Assembly (NCBI RefSeq): GCF_905397435.1
Contig: NZ_CAJPVI010000001.1
Location: 310,001-374,000 of the forward strand
DNA length: 64,000 bases
Reading direction: 5' to 3'
DNA from: Cupriavidus numazuensis
Lineage (GTDB): Bacteria > Pseudomonadota > Gammaproteobacteria > Burkholderiales > Burkholderiaceae
Part shown: positions 9,149-19,314 of the stretch, in pieces
How the letters are laid out: each line of letters begins with the position of its first letter
Numbering within the stretch: the first letter of the stretch is position 1
Translations under genes and position numbers: made by a program
Notes under the pieces: generated by a model
What the model was told of the DNA's origin: nothing
The model's input: the letters and a program-made list of their open reading frames with translations, nothing else
Databases searched by the model: none

Positions 9149-10399
9149 CTAAGGGCGCTGCATGCGGCACGTGGTCGGCAGCGTGGTCTGCGCCGCCTTG
9201 AGCTTGCGTACCGTGCGGAAGCCGTAGCCTGAGCCTTCGTTGTCGAAACGCACTTCGCCGCCCTGCCGCTCCATCACCGACACATACAGCGGCTGCAGGA
9301 CCTGATGGTCCTCGGCGCGAATCGTGGCCTCATGGAAGTCGTTGACGTAGCGCATGTTTTCCAGCGCATGGGCGACTTTCACCGCATCGGTCGAGCCGGC
9401 CTTTTCGATGGCGCGCGCCAGCATCTCGATCATCATCTGCATACGCAGGTGCACGTAGTCGTCCTTGGGCTCCGGGTAGCGCGCCCGGAACTGTTCATAG
9501 AAGGCGTCCGACGCGGCGCCGCCGACGTTCGGATGCCATTCCGCCACGGCCAGCACACGGCCCACGCCAGCATCGCCCATCGCGGCCGGCGCACCGAGGC
9601 CATTGCCGTAGAACGTGTAGAACTTCGCCTGCAGCCCACCTTCGCGCGCGGCTTTGACCATCAGCGTGAGGTCGTTGCCCCAGTTTCCCGTCACGACGGC
9701 GTCGGCGCCACTGGCCTTGATCTTGGTAATGTAGGGCGCGAAGTCCTTGATCTTGCCGATCGGATGAAATTCATCGCCGACCACCTGCACGTCCGGCCGC
9801 TTGGCCGACAGCATATCGCGCGCGGAACGCGATACCTGTTGGCCGAAGCTGTAGTCCTGGTTCATCAGGTAGACACGCCGCACCGAGTGATCCTGACGGA
9901 TGACCTCGGCCAGCGCCTGCATGCGCATGTCCGCGCTGGCATCGAAGCGGAAGTGCCAGAAGCTGCAGTTTTCGTTGGTCAGGCTGGGGTCGACCGCCGA
10001 ATAGTTCAGGAACAGCACCCGCGCATCGGGCTGGCGCACGTTGTGCCGGTTGATCGCCGCGACCAGCGCGCTGGCCACCGCGGAACTGTTGCCCTGCAGG
10101 ACGAAGGGAATGCCCTTGTCCACGAGGCTGCGGAGCTGGATCAGGCTTTCGTCGACGTTGCCCTTGCTGTCGAACGTAACCAGTTCCATCGGCCGCCGGC
10201 CCTGCGCAGTCTTCACGCCGCCGCGCGCATTGACGCGCTCGATCGCAATGCGCAGGTTGCGCACCACGGCTTCGCCGGCATTGGCGAACGGCCCGGACAG
10301 CCCGTCGATCATGCCAAGCCGGATCGGCTCCTGCGCCTGGGCGCCCGCTGCCACACACATCAGGCCGGCCGCGAGCCAACCTTTTGCCAGTTTCCACAT
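9149..10399 (-). CDS. ABC transporter periplasmic substrate-binding protein (LivJ-like)
   Basis: A 416-residue periplasmic protein of the type I (Leu/Ile/Val-binding-like) solute-binding family. A signal peptide covers residues 1-22 (LAAGLMCVAAGAQAQ, cleavage after A-Q-A). The mature part begins with the family-typical EPIRLGMIDGLSGPFANAGE and ends with the GSGYGFRTVRKL region. The substrate is unknown; the family binds branched-chain amino acids, amides, urea or aromatic compounds. No permease or ATPase genes lie nearby, so the partner components must be encoded elsewhere. Confidence 0.85.
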   Translation of the reverse strand: MWKLAKGWLAAGLMCVAAGAQAQEPIRLGMIDGLSGPFANAGEAVVRNLRIAIERVNARGGVKTAQGRRPMELVTFDSKGNVDESLIQLRSLVDKGIPFVLQGNSSAVASALVAAINRHNVRQPDARVLFLNYSAVDPSLTNENCSFWHFRFDASADMRMQALAEVIRQDHSVRRVYLMNQDYSFGQQVSRSARDMLSAKRPDVQVVGDEFHPIGKIKDFAPYITKIKASGADAVVTGNWGNDLTLMVKAAREGGLQAKFYTFYGNGLGAPAAMGDAGVGRVLAVAEWHPNVGGAASDAFYEQFRARYPEPKDDYVHLRMQMMIEMLARAIEKAGSTDAVKVAHALENMRYVNDFHEATIRAEDHQVLQPLYVSVMERQGGEVRFDNEGSGYGFRTVRKLKAAQTTLPTTCRMQRP

Positions 10400-10591
10400 G
10401 CCAAGTCTCCGCGAAAGCGCGCATGGTAAGGCAGCACCGCGCGCATCGCAAATCGTTGAGCGAAACCGCGCCTGACTCAGTAAGACGCTGTCTGCACGAA
10501 CTTACCGCGACTTCATGGCAAAAAGATATGCCAGATGCACGTCGACCGCTTGAATCGCTACACTTCAGCCACTGTATGAACCGAGGTAGCC

Positions 10592-11119
10592 ATGAACCGA
10601 TCCCTGATTCGCACCGGCCGCCGGATCGCGCTGGCGGCAAGCGTCGCCCTGCTGTCGGCTTGCGCGACCCTGATGCCCGTGGACGAAGGGCGAAAGTTGA
10701 TTGGCGCCCCGCAGGCTGCCGTGCAGGCACGCTTCGGCCCGCCGCCGGAGGTCTACGCGTTGCGCGACGGCACCACGCGCTGGATCTATTCTCAACAGCC
10801 GCTAGGCCAGCAAGCCTATGCGGCCGACTTTGACCGCAACGGTAACCTGACCGATTTCCGCAACATGCTCGATACGCTCGAGCTGTACAAGGCCGAGGTC
10901 GGCAAATGGACCAAGCGCGATGTGCAGGAGCATTTCGGCATGACTCGCGAGCCGGTTCAGTATTTTCCGCGCATGAAGCGCGAGGTCTGGACCTACCGCT
11001 TTCGCCATGAGGGCGTGTGGCCGTCGCTGTTCAACTTCTATTTCGATGACGACGGCATCCTGCGCCAGACGCAGATCACGCCGGACCCGCTCTACGACCC
11101 GGACCGCAGGCGCTGGTAG
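10592..11119 (+). CDS. Putative small outer-membrane lipoprotein
   Basis: A 175-residue protein with a lipoprotein signal peptide (positively charged N-terminus, hydrophobic core, lipobox LLSAC at about residue 26). The remainder resembles the BamE/SmpA-like two-layer fold often seen in short lipoproteins, with paired segments containing GAPQAAVQARFGPPPE and REPVQYFPRMKREVWTYRF, but I cannot name a function. It is a single gene, divergent from the binding-protein gene. Confidence 0.75.
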   Translation: MNRSLIRTGRRIALAASVALLSACATLMPVDEGRKLIGAPQAAVQARFGPPPEVYALRDGTTRWIYSQQPLGQQAYAADFDRNGNLTDFRNMLDTLELYKAEVGKWTKRDVQEHFGMTREPVQYFPRMKREVWTYRFRHEGVWPSLFNFYFDDDGILRQTQITPDPLYDPDRRRW

Positions 11120-11252
11120 ACCGTGGCCAATGAAAACAGCCCGCGGACCACGTCTGGCGGCCGGCGGGCTGGTTCGGGCGCTCAGGCCGGATAGGCCCTT
11201 CGCCGCAGGCATCACCCGGAATACGGGCGACGCCAGGATGCGGGTCTGAAAA

Positions 11253-12794
11253 TCAGATCTGCGGATTGATCTTCTGCACGGCCTTGTCGTGCAGCTTGTT
11301 CAGCGCGGCCAGGTAGGCCTTTGCCGAAGCCGCGACGATGTCCGGATCGGTGCCGACGCCGTTGACGATGCGGCCGGCCTTGGACAGGCGCACCGTCACT
11401 TCGCCCTGTGCCTCGGTGCCGCCCGTGATGGCGTTCACCGAGTACAGCACCATCTCGGCGCCGCTGTTCACCTGCGATTCGATCGCATGCAGCGTGGCAT
11501 CGACCGGGCCGTTGCCCTCGCCTTCACCGGAATGCTCCTGGCCGTCCATGTTGAACACGACGCGCGCATGCGGACGCTCCCCGGTTTCCGAGCGCTGCGA
11601 CAACGAAATAAAACGGTAGTGCTCGTTGGCGTCGTGCTGGGCTTCGTTCGAGACGATGGCCATGATGTCTTCGTCGAAGATCTCGGCCTTCTGGTCGGCA
11701 AGCTCCTTGAAACGACCGAACGCGGCATTGACCTCGGCTTCGCTCTCAAGCTCGACGCCCAGTTCCTGCAGGCGCTGCTTGAAGGCATTGCGGCCCGACA
11801 GCTTGCCCAGCACGATCTTGTTGGCGGTCCAGCCCACATCCTCCGCGCGCATGATCTCGTACGTGTCACGCGCCTTCAGCACGCCATCCTGGTGGATGCC
11901 CGAAGCATGCGCGAACGCGTTGGCACCGACGACGGCCTTGTTCGGCTGCACCACGAAACCGGTGATCTGCGACACCAGCTTCGAGGCCGGTACGATCTGC
12001 GAGGTATCGACGCCGACATCGAGATTGAAGTAGTCGCGGCGCGTCTTCACGGCCATCACGACTTCTTCGAGGCTGGTATTGCCGGCGCGCTCACCCAGAC
12101 CGTTGATCGTGCATTCGATCTGGCGCGCACCGCCAAGCTTCACCGCGGCCAGCGAGTTCGCCACCGCCATGCCGAGGTCATTGTGGCAGTGCACGGACCA
12201 CACGGCCTTGTCCGAGTTCGGGATGCGCTCGCGCACCGAGCGGATCAGGTCGGCGTAGCCTTCCGGCACCGCGTAGCCCACGGTGTCCGGCAGGTTGATC
12301 GTGGTCGCGCCTTCGGCGATCACGCCCTCGAGCACGCGGCACAGGAAGTCCATGTCCGAGCGGCTGCCGTCTTCCGGCGAGAACTCGATATCGTCCGTGA
12401 ACTGGCGCGCGAAGCGAACGGCCAAGCGAGCCTGCTCATAGACCTGGTCCGGCGTCATGCGCAGCTTCTTTTCCATGTGCAGCGCCGACGTGGCGATGAA
12501 CGTGTGGATACGGAACGAGTTGGCCGGCTTGAGCGCTTCGGCGGCGCGCGCGATGTCCTTGTCGTTGGCACGAGCCAGCGAGCAGATCGTCGAATCCTTC
12601 ACGACCTGAGCGATCGAGCGAATGGCTTCGAAGTCGCCATTGGAGCTTGCGGCAAAGCCCGCTTCGATCACATCGACCTTCAGGCGCTCCAGCTGCTTCG
12701 CAATGCGGATCTTTTCCTCGCGCGTCATCGAGGCGCCGGGCGACTGCTCGCCATCGCGCAAGGTGGTGTCGAAAATGATGAGTTTGTCAGACAT
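11253..12794 (-). CDS. leuA: 2-isopropylmalate synthase
   Basis: First committed enzyme of leucine synthesis, condensing acetyl-CoA with 2-oxoisovalerate. The 513 residues comprise a catalytic TIM barrel (about 1-330) and a C-terminal LeuA allosteric domain that senses leucine. Motifs include [16 protein letters not shown] at the N-terminus and the metal-binding [10 protein letters not shown] chose ATG 12794 (M-S-D-K-L-I-I-F-D), with CAGGAG upstream; a longer reading from 12884 would run through the attenuator region and is not supported. Expression is probably controlled by the leader described at 12883-13079. Confidence 0.95.
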   Translation of the reverse strand: MSDKLIIFDTTLRDGEQSPGASMTREEKIRIAKQLERLKVDVIEAGFAASSNGDFEAIRSIAQVVKDSTICSLARANDKDIARAAEALKPANSFRIHTFIATSALHMEKKLRMTPDQVYEQARLAVRFARQFTDDIEFSPEDGSRSDMDFLCRVLEGVIAEGATTINLPDTVGYAVPEGYADLIRSVRERIPNSDKAVWSVHCHNDLGMAVANSLAAVKLGGARQIECTINGLGERAGNTSLEEVVMAVKTRRDYFNLDVGVDTSQIVPASKLVSQITGFVVQPNKAVVGANAFAHASGIHQDGVLKARDTYEIMRAEDVGWTANKIVLGKLSGRNAFKQRLQELGVELESEAEVNAAFGRFKELADQKAEIFDEDIMAIVSNEAQHDANEHYRFISLSQRSETGERPHARVVFNMDGQEHSGEGEGNGPVDATLHAIESQVNSGAEMVLYSVNAITGGTEAQGEVTVRLSKAGRIVNGVGTDPDIVAASAKAYLAALNKLHDKAVQKINPQI

Positions 12795-12882
12795 TGTGGA
12801 GCTCCTGGGCATTATTGTGTGCTGTCCCCGCCATCGTGCCGCCGGGTACCGCCTGTTCCACGCATTCGCTGCGAGTGAATGC

Positions 12883-12920
12883 AAAACGCCCCGGCGTGCA
12901 TCGATGCAGGCCGGGGCGTT
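12883..12920 (-). terminator. Attenuator terminator upstream of leuA
   Basis: An 11-bp stem AACGCCCCGGC/GCCGGGGCGTT (12885-12895 with 12910-12920), whose loop contains the palindrome TGCATCGATGCA, is followed on the minus strand by TTTT. It lies between the leader peptide gene and leuA, where a transcription attenuator would be. A second hairpin (GCTGAGG/CCTCAGC, 12944-12950 with 12961-12967) overlaps the leader stop codon and could be the competing structure. Confidence 0.8.
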
Positions 12921-12962
12921 GGAAAATTCCTTGGTGATTCCGTGCTGAGGGTATGGGTAGCC

Positions 12963-13043
12963 TCAGCGCGCGCGCGTCCCGACCTGATGGCCTAGTAGGC
13001 CACCTAGCTTGGTGCGGGCGAGTAGGGCTTGGCGCGAAATCAT
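12963..13043 (-). CDS. Leucine-rich leader peptide of the leuA attenuator (26 aa)
   Basis: A 26-codon reading frame (M-I-S-R-Q-A-L-L-A-R-T-K-L-G-G-L-L-G and eight more residues). It contains five leucine codons, four of them CTA, which is rare in this GC-rich genome, arranged as two adjacent pairs and a single. Stalling at CTA when charged tRNA-Leu is short would shift folding away from the terminator at 12883-12920. A sigma-70 promoter ends seven bases before the ATG, so the transcript would start at or one base before the ATG and the peptide would be read from an essentially leaderless message. Function is inferred from codon content and position; I found no named homologue. Confidence 0.75.
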   Translation of the reverse strand: MISRQALLARTKLGGLLGHQVGTRAR

Positions 13044-13050
13044 GGCAAGG

Positions 13051-13079
13051 AATATAGCGGAGTTGCTGCGCCCGTGCAA
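13051..13079 (-). promoter_or_regulatory. Sigma-70 promoter of the leuA leader
   Basis: On the minus strand, -35 TTGCAC (13074-13079) and -10 TATATT (13051-13056) are separated by exactly 17 bp. The predicted transcription start is at about 13043-13044, which coincides with the ATG of the leader peptide. Confidence 0.75.
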
Positions 13080-13111
13080 GACGGGCTTTTACGGGTGCGG
13101 CCCGCGCGTTT

Positions 13112-13615
13112 TCAGCCCTTCGGCGGAATCCGCAGCTTCTGGCCCGGATAGATCTTGTCTGGGTGGGACAGCATCGGCGTGTTGGCTTCGAAGATGCGGT
13201 TGTACTCGGCGCCGTTGCCGTAGGCCGCCTGCGAAATGGCCCACAGGGTGTCGCCCTTGACCACGGTGTGCCATTGCGATTCGGTCGATTCCACGTTGAC
13301 CGACATCTTGTCCTCCACCTTGTCGACGCCTTCGACGTTGCCGCAGCACAGGATGATCTTTTCACGCGTGGCCTGGTCCGGCGCTACGCCGAACACGGTC
13401 ACCAGGCCCTGCGAGCCGTCCACTTGCACCATCAGCCCGGTGGCGTCGAGGCCCATTTTCTTGACGTACGCCTCAATGGCATCCCCCGCGGCTCGGTTGG
13501 CTGCATCGACCTTCTCGGCCGATGCATCGGCCGCGGCAGCCGCTTGCGCAGCCTTGGCTTCGCCGGTACCGAACAGCTTTTCGCCCGCTTCCTTGATGAA
13601 GTCGAACATGCCCAT
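13112..13615 (-). CDS. kbp: BON-LysM protein, potassium-binding Kbp (YgaU) family
   Basis: A 167-residue protein with an N-terminal FDFIKEAGEKLFG segment, a BON domain (about residues 50-105, VKKMGLDATGLMVQVDGSQG) and a C-terminal LysM domain (about 115-164, HTVVKGDTLWAISQAAYGNG). E. coli Kbp (YgaU) has this architecture and binds K+ in the cytoplasm; there is no signal peptide here either. I chose ATG 13615, preceded by AGGAGG. It is slightly longer than the 149-residue E. coli protein because of an Ala-rich linker. Its neighbours, leuA and pssA, do not suggest a shared job. Confidence 0.85.
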   Translation of the reverse strand: MGMFDFIKEAGEKLFGTGEAKAAQAAAAADASAEKVDAANRAAGDAIEAYVKKMGLDATGLMVQVDGSQGLVTVFGVAPDQATREKIILCCGNVEGVDKVEDKMSVNVESTESQWHTVVKGDTLWAISQAAYGNGAEYNRIFEANTPMLSHPDKIYPGQKLRIPPKG

Positions 13616-13749
13616 GACATCCTCCTGACGGTGAGTGGAAAACACAGAATGCATGCCGCGGTAGCACGGTAGCGACCGCGGCAATCCGGATTCGAAGCAG
13701 CCGGCGAAAAGCACGAAGGGCGCCTGAGCGCCCTCCCCTGCCACCACGC

Positions 13750-14643
13750 TCAGTGCGAGCCGTTATCGCGCACCTTCTTTGCCACGCCTGGCTGCCCGTG
13801 GATGGCACGCCAGCCCCACAGCACGTAGCCTGAAATTGCATACGCGACAAACAGTGCAAACAGCGCAACGGGCGGATCGGTCGATACCAGCACGAACAGC
13901 ACCAGTACCAGCACCATCATGCCGAACGGCACGCGGTAGCGGACATCCAGCGCCTTGCCGCTGTAGAACGGCGCGTTCGAAACCATCGACAGCCCCGCGT
14001 ACAGCGTGATGCCGAACGCCACCCACGGCATCCACAGCTCCTTGACGGGCAGCTTGTTGTCGATCACGAGCCAGACGAAGCCGGCGACAAGCGCCGCTGC
14101 TGCAGGACTCGGCAGCCCCTGGAAGAAGCGCTTGTCGACCACGCCGATATTGGCGTTGAAGCGCGCCAGCCGTAGCGCCGCGCACGTGCAGTAGACAAAG
14201 GCTGCTATCCAGCCCCACTTGCCCAGATCGTGCAGGATCCATTCGTACATCACGAGGGCCGGCGCCACGCCGAACGACGTCATGTCCGACAGCGAATCGT
14301 ACTGCTCGCCAAACGCGCTCTGCGTGTTGGTGATGCGTGCCACGCGCCCGTCCATGCCGTCGAGCACCATGGCTGCGAAGATGGCGATGGCCGCCACGTC
14401 GAAGCGCATGTTCATGGCCTGCACGATCGCGAAGAAGCCGGCGAACAGCGCAGCCGTGGTAAACGCATTCGGCAGCAGGTAGATGCCGCGCCGGCGCGGC
14501 CGCTGGTAGACGATGTCGTGGTCGTCGTCGGCGGCATCGTCGTCCAGGTCGTCGGCGCCGCGCAGCTGGTTATGACGGAACGGACGCAGATGCGTCACGT
14601 TTCCGCTGTTGGCCCGCTTGTTGCGGCGGTGAAAGGCAACCAT
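13750..14643 (-). CDS. pssA: CDP-diacylglycerol-serine O-phosphatidyltransferase
   Basis: An integral membrane enzyme that makes phosphatidylserine from CDP-diacylglycerol and serine. It belongs to the CDP-alcohol phosphatidyltransferase superfamily, with the catalytic motif DGMDGRVARITNTQSAFGEQYDSLSD around residue 95, matching D-G-x2-A/G-R-x8-G-x3-D-x3-D. About six to eight transmembrane helices follow. The 297 residues include a charged N-terminal cytoplasmic extension. It lies 25 bases after psd, so the two consecutive steps of phosphatidylethanolamine synthesis are cotranscribed. Confidence 0.95.
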   Translation of the reverse strand: MVAFHRRNKRANSGNVTHLRPFRHNQLRGADDLDDDAADDDHDIVYQRPRRRGIYLLPNAFTTAALFAGFFAIVQAMNMRFDVAAIAIFAAMVLDGMDGRVARITNTQSAFGEQYDSLSDMTSFGVAPALVMYEWILHDLGKWGWIAAFVYCTCAALRLARFNANIGVVDKRFFQGLPSPAAAALVAGFVWLVIDNKLPVKELWMPWVAFGITLYAGLSMVSNAPFYSGKALDVRYRVPFGMMVLVLVLFVLVSTDPPVALFALFVAYAISGYVLWGWRAIHGQPGVAKKVRDNGSH

Positions 14644-14668
14644 TACAGCGCTCCTGTCCGGTTGTCGC

Positions 14669-15322
14669 TTACTTGGCTTCGTCCAGCTCGGCGAGGATCG
14701 TCGACGATGCCGACACCTTTTCGCCGATGGTGACGCGCGGCCGCGCGCTCACTGGCAGGTAGACGTCCACGCGCGAGCCGAAGCGGATGAAGCCATAGCG
14801 CTGGCCGCGTGACAGGCTGTCGCCCACCTTCGTGTAGCACAGGATGCGGCGTGCCACCAGGCCAGCCACCTGCACCAGCGTCACGATCTGGCCGTCAGCA
14901 GCACGGCGGATGACCACCGCATTACGTTCGTTCTCGGTTGAAGCCTTGTCCAGGTCGGCGTTGACGAACTTGCCCGGAAAATATTCGAGCTTCTCGACCT
15001 TGCCGTCGACCGAGGCGCGGTTCGAATGCACGTTGAACACGTTCATGAACACGCTGATCTTCAGCGCTTCGCGGCCGGCATAGGGATCCTGCACCTTCTC
15101 GACCGAGACGATGCGCCCGTCAGCTGGTGCCAGCACGGCATTCGGCTGCGCCGGGATGGGCCGCGGCGGATCGCGGAAGAACTGGAGCACGAACAGCGTG
15201 ATGATCCACAGCGGCAATGCCCACCAGAAGCCCGCGCTGGCGTGTACCAGCAGCGAGATAAGAAAGGCGCCGGCCAGGAATGGCCAGCCTTCACGGGCGA
15301 TCAGCGGATGAGGATAGTTCAT
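14669..15322 (-). CDS. psd: Phosphatidylserine decarboxylase proenzyme
   Basis: Membrane-associated pyruvoyl enzyme converting phosphatidylserine to phosphatidylethanolamine. The 217-residue short form has an N-terminal hydrophobic segment (about 12-50) and the autocleavage site in [12 protein letters not shown] near residue 185, where the Gly-Ser bond is cut and the serine becomes the pyruvoyl group. I chose ATG 15322 (M-N-Y-P-H-P-L-I), the family-typical start. It is upstream of pssA in one operon. Confidence 0.94.
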   Translation of the reverse strand: MNYPHPLIAREGWPFLAGAFLISLLVHASAGFWWALPLWIITLFVLQFFRDPPRPIPAQPNAVLAPADGRIVSVEKVQDPYAGREALKISVFMNVFNVHSNRASVDGKVEKLEYFPGKFVNADLDKASTENERNAVVIRRAADGQIVTLVQVAGLVARRILCYTKVGDSLSRGQRYGFIRFGSRVDVYLPVSARPRVTIGEKVSASSTILAELDEAK

Positions 15323-15454
15323 GCAGTGCTTGTTTGGTTGAGAGGAAAAGGCACGATCGCGCACTCAGGTGCAGCGGATACGGCCACTGTCAGGGCTCGA
15401 CGGCGCCGACGCGGAGCAGGATAAGGCACGCTCCGCCCAAAGTCTGACAAGGAT

Positions 15455-15525
15455 AACAAAAAGCCGTTCAGGCCCCGCCAATCCCTTCTCAATATAGAAG
15501 GCATCCACGAAACACTGAACGGCTT
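15455..15525 (-). terminator. Terminator-like structure after ilvC
   Basis: Long-range 12-bp stem AAAGCCGTTCAG/CTGAACGGCTTT (15460-15471 with 15514-15525) enclosing about 42 bases that contain their own small hairpin (CCTTCT/AGAAGG). On the minus strand the stem is followed by TTTTTGTT. The large loop is unusual for a simple terminator, so a small structured RNA is an alternative. Confidence 0.65.
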
Positions 15526-15570
15526 TGGCCGGCCACCTACAGGTGGGCGGCCTTCACGCTGACAGGCAGC

Positions 15571-16647
<1,077 letters not shown>

Positions 16648-16713
16648 CTACCGGATCGCGCCGCCCGGGGGGGATACTGCTTAAGCCTTGGGATGCGTTG
16701 CGAAACGTCCTGG

Positions 16714-17205
16714 TCAGACCTTAAGGATGCGCTCGCCGCGGCCAATGCCCGAGCCGCCCGTGCGGACGGTTTCGAGGATTGCGGTGCGGTCGATGGCATC
16801 GAGGAAGGCATCGAGCTTGACGCCGTTGCCGGTCAGTTCGATGGTGTAGGTCTTCTCGGTGACGTCGATGATGCGGCCGCGGAAGATGTCGGCGGTGCGC
16901 TTCATTTCCTCGCGCTCCTTGCCGACCGCGCGCACCTTCACGAGCATCAGCTCGCGCTCGATGTGCGCGCCTTCGGTCAGGTCGACCACCTTGACCACTT
17001 CCACCAGGCGGTTCAGGTGCTTGGTGATCTGTTCGATCACGTCATCCGAACCACTCGTGACGATTGTCATGCGCGACAGCGAAGCGTCTTCGGTCGGCGC
17101 GACCGTCAGCGTCTCGATGTTGTAGCCGCGGGCCGAGAACAGGCCCACCACGCGCGACAATGCGCCCGGTTCGTTTTCCAGCAGGACCGAAATGATGTGT
17201 CGCAT
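16714..17205 (-). CDS. ilvH: Acetolactate synthase small (regulatory) subunit
   Basis: Regulatory subunit that binds valine and activates the catalytic subunit. The 163 residues comprise an N-terminal ACT domain (MRHIISVLLENEPGALSRVVGLFSARGYNIETL) and the C-terminal ALS_ss_C domain. It begins immediately after the ilvB stop codon with no gap, which indicates translational coupling. The name ilvN is used in some relatives. Confidence 0.96.
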   Translation of the reverse strand: MRHIISVLLENEPGALSRVVGLFSARGYNIETLTVAPTEDASLSRMTIVTSGSDDVIEQITKHLNRLVEVVKVVDLTEGAHIERELMLVKVRAVGKEREEMKRTADIFRGRIIDVTEKTYTIELTGNGVKLDAFLDAIDRTAILETVRTGGSGIGRGERILKV

Positions 17206-18969
17206 TTACAGGTCCTCCGCGCCAAGCAGCATTTCCGAAATGCCCTTGCCCGCCTGGACCATCGGCCAGACGTTTTCGGTCGGATCGGTCTGGAAGTCCA
17301 GGAACACGGTACGGTCCTTCAGGCGGAAGGCCTCGCGCAGCGCCGGCTCGACGTCGGACGTCTTTTCCACGCGCATGCCGACGTGGCCATAGGCCTCGGC
17401 CAGTTTCACGAAGTCGGGCAGCGCATTCATGTAGGAATGCGAGTAACGGTTGTCGTACTCGATTTCCTGCCACTGGCGCACCATGCCGAGGTAGCCGTTG
17501 TTGAGCGAGCAGATCTTGACCGGCGTGTCGTACTGCAGGCAGGTCGACAGTTCCTGGATACACATCTGGATCGAGCCTTCACCGGTGATGGTGACGACTT
17601 CCTTCTCCGGGAACGCCTTCTTGATGCCCATTGCGTACGGCAGGCCCACGCCCATCGTGCCCAGGCCGCCGGAGTTGATCCAGCGGCGCGGCTCGTTGAA
17701 CTTGTAGAACTGCGCGGCCCACATCTGGTGCTGGCCGACGTCGGAGCAGATGAACGCATCGCCCTTGGTCAGTTCCCAGATCTTCTCGACCACGTATTGC
17801 GGCTTGATGATCTCGGAGCTGCGGTCGTACTTGAGGCAGTCCACCGAACGCCATTGCTCGATCTGCTCCCACCACTTGGCGAGCGCCTCGCGCTTGGGCT
17901 TGACATCGCTGGCCTGCAGTTGCGCGATCAGCTCCTGCAGCACGTCCTTGACGTTGCCGACGATCGGGATATCCACCTTGACACGCTTCGAGATCGACGA
18001 CGGGTCGATATCGATATGGACGATCTTGCGCGCCTGCGAGGTGAAGTGCGACGGGTTGCCAATCACGCGGTCATCGAAACGCGCACCGATGGCAATCAGC
18101 ACGTCGCAGTTCTGCATGGCCATGTTGGCTTCATACGTGCCGTGCATGCCGAGCATGCCGACGAACTGCTTGCTGGTGCCGGGGAACGAGCCCAGGCCCA
18201 TCAGTGTGTTTGTGACCGGGTGGCCCGTGAGGGCTGCGAGCTGGCGCAGTTCCTCGCTGGCGTTGGCCAGCACCACGCCGCCGCCGGCGTAGATGTACGG
18301 ACGCTCGGCGCCCTGCAGCAGCGCCACGGCCTTGCGGATCTGGCCCGAGTGGCCCTTGTTGACCGGGTTGTACGAGCGCATGTCGAGCGACTTCGGGTAC
18401 TCGTACTTGCAGGTGTTGCGCGAAACATCCTTGGGGATGTCCACCACCACCGGGCCCGGACGGCCGGTCGAAGCAATGTAGAACGCCTTCTTGATGGTCG
18501 AGGCGAGGTCGCGCACGTCCTTCACCAGGAAGTTGTGCTTGACGATCGGGCGTGTAATCCCGACGGTGTCGCATTCCTGGAAGGCATCCTGGCCGATCGC
18601 GTGGGTCGGCACGTTGCCGGTGATCACCACCATCGGGATCGAATCGAGGTACGCGGTGGCAATGCCCGTGACGGCATTGGTCACGCCGGGACCCGAGGTC
18701 ACCAGGGCGACGCCCACCTTGCCGGTTGCCCGTGCATAGCCGTCTGCGGCATGGACCGCGGCCTGCTCGTGGCGCACCAGGATGTGCTCGAATTTCTTCT
18801 GCTTGTGGAGCTCGTCGTAGATATACAGCACTGCGCCGCCGGGATAACCCCAGACGTATTCAACGCCTTCTTCGGCTAGTGCATGAACGAGAATTTCCGC
18901 ACCGATCATTTCGGGTGCGGCAGATGAATTGCTGTCTGCGTGGGAGAATTCCGCGCTGGGCATGTTCAT
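17206..18969 (-). CDS. ilvB: Acetolactate synthase large (catalytic) subunit
   Basis: Thiamine diphosphate-dependent enzyme making 2-acetolactate or 2-aceto-2-hydroxybutyrate. The 587 residues show the three-domain ThDP fold: the N-terminal catalytic glutamate region (GYPGGAVLYIYDEL...HEQAAVHAADGYARATG), a central FAD/Rossmann domain, and the C-terminal ThDP-binding motif GEGSIQMCIQELSTCLQYDTPVKICSLNN. I chose ATG 18969 (M-N-M-P-S-A-E), with AAGGA upstream. It is the first gene of ilvBHC; the upstream region contains two hairpins but no branched-chain-rich leader peptide that I could find. Confidence 0.96.
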   Translation of the reverse strand: MNMPSAEFSHADSNSSAAPEMIGAEILVHALAEEGVEYVWGYPGGAVLYIYDELHKQKKFEHILVRHEQAAVHAADGYARATGKVGVALVTSGPGVTNAVTGIATAYLDSIPMVVITGNVPTHAIGQDAFQECDTVGITRPIVKHNFLVKDVRDLASTIKKAFYIASTGRPGPVVVDIPKDVSRNTCKYEYPKSLDMRSYNPVNKGHSGQIRKAVALLQGAERPYIYAGGGVVLANASEELRQLAALTGHPVTNTLMGLGSFPGTSKQFVGMLGMHGTYEANMAMQNCDVLIAIGARFDDRVIGNPSHFTSQARKIVHIDIDPSSISKRVKVDIPIVGNVKDVLQELIAQLQASDVKPKREALAKWWEQIEQWRSVDCLKYDRSSEIIKPQYVVEKIWELTKGDAFICSDVGQHQMWAAQFYKFNEPRRWINSGGLGTMGVGLPYAMGIKKAFPEKEVVTITGEGSIQMCIQELSTCLQYDTPVKICSLNNGYLGMVRQWQEIEYDNRYSHSYMNALPDFVKLAEAYGHVGMRVEKTSDVEPALREAFRLKDRTVFLDFQTDPTENVWPMVQAGKGISEMLLGAEDL

Positions 18970-19061
18970 TTCAGTCCTTTGCAATTTTCGGCAAAAAATT
19001 GTTTGGATGCTCTCTGCCGGGCTTGTGGCACGGGTTCAAGCGGTGCGCGTCTGCATGAGAA

Positions 19062-19183
19062 GACCGCCTCATAAGCGGTCTGATGAGACAACCACTGATG
19101 TCGTGTGAACCGTCGATGATACTGCAATGCACCAGCGCGGTCTACGGTCTTTTTGTGTCGTCCCGCCAGCATTTCAGCGGGAC
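19062..19183. other. Two hairpins in the ilvB / sigma factor divergent region
   Basis: In the 345-base gap between ilvB and the divergent sigma factor gene there are two inverted repeats: GACCGC/GCGGTC (19062-19067 with 19075-19080) and GTCCCGC/GCGGGAC (19160-19166 with 19177-19183). On the ilvB strand these could fold in the leader. Apart from these and unassigned promoters I see nothing else here. Confidence 0.45.
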
Positions 19184-19314
19184 CATCTTGTATTAGGTGC
19201 AATACAGAAGTGGTCATGCGTGCTTGTTTTTTGCTAGCATCGCACCACTCCGGGTATGCGGCGAGCCGTTCGCAGCACATCCGCCAGCACAGAGATATTG
19301 TTTTCCCCGCCTGC

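Noticed and set aside
18966..19175. Small frame in the ilvB leader that could be a leader peptide
   Set aside because: It lacks runs of Ile, Leu or Val codons and overlaps the ilvB start; no attenuator logic could be built.
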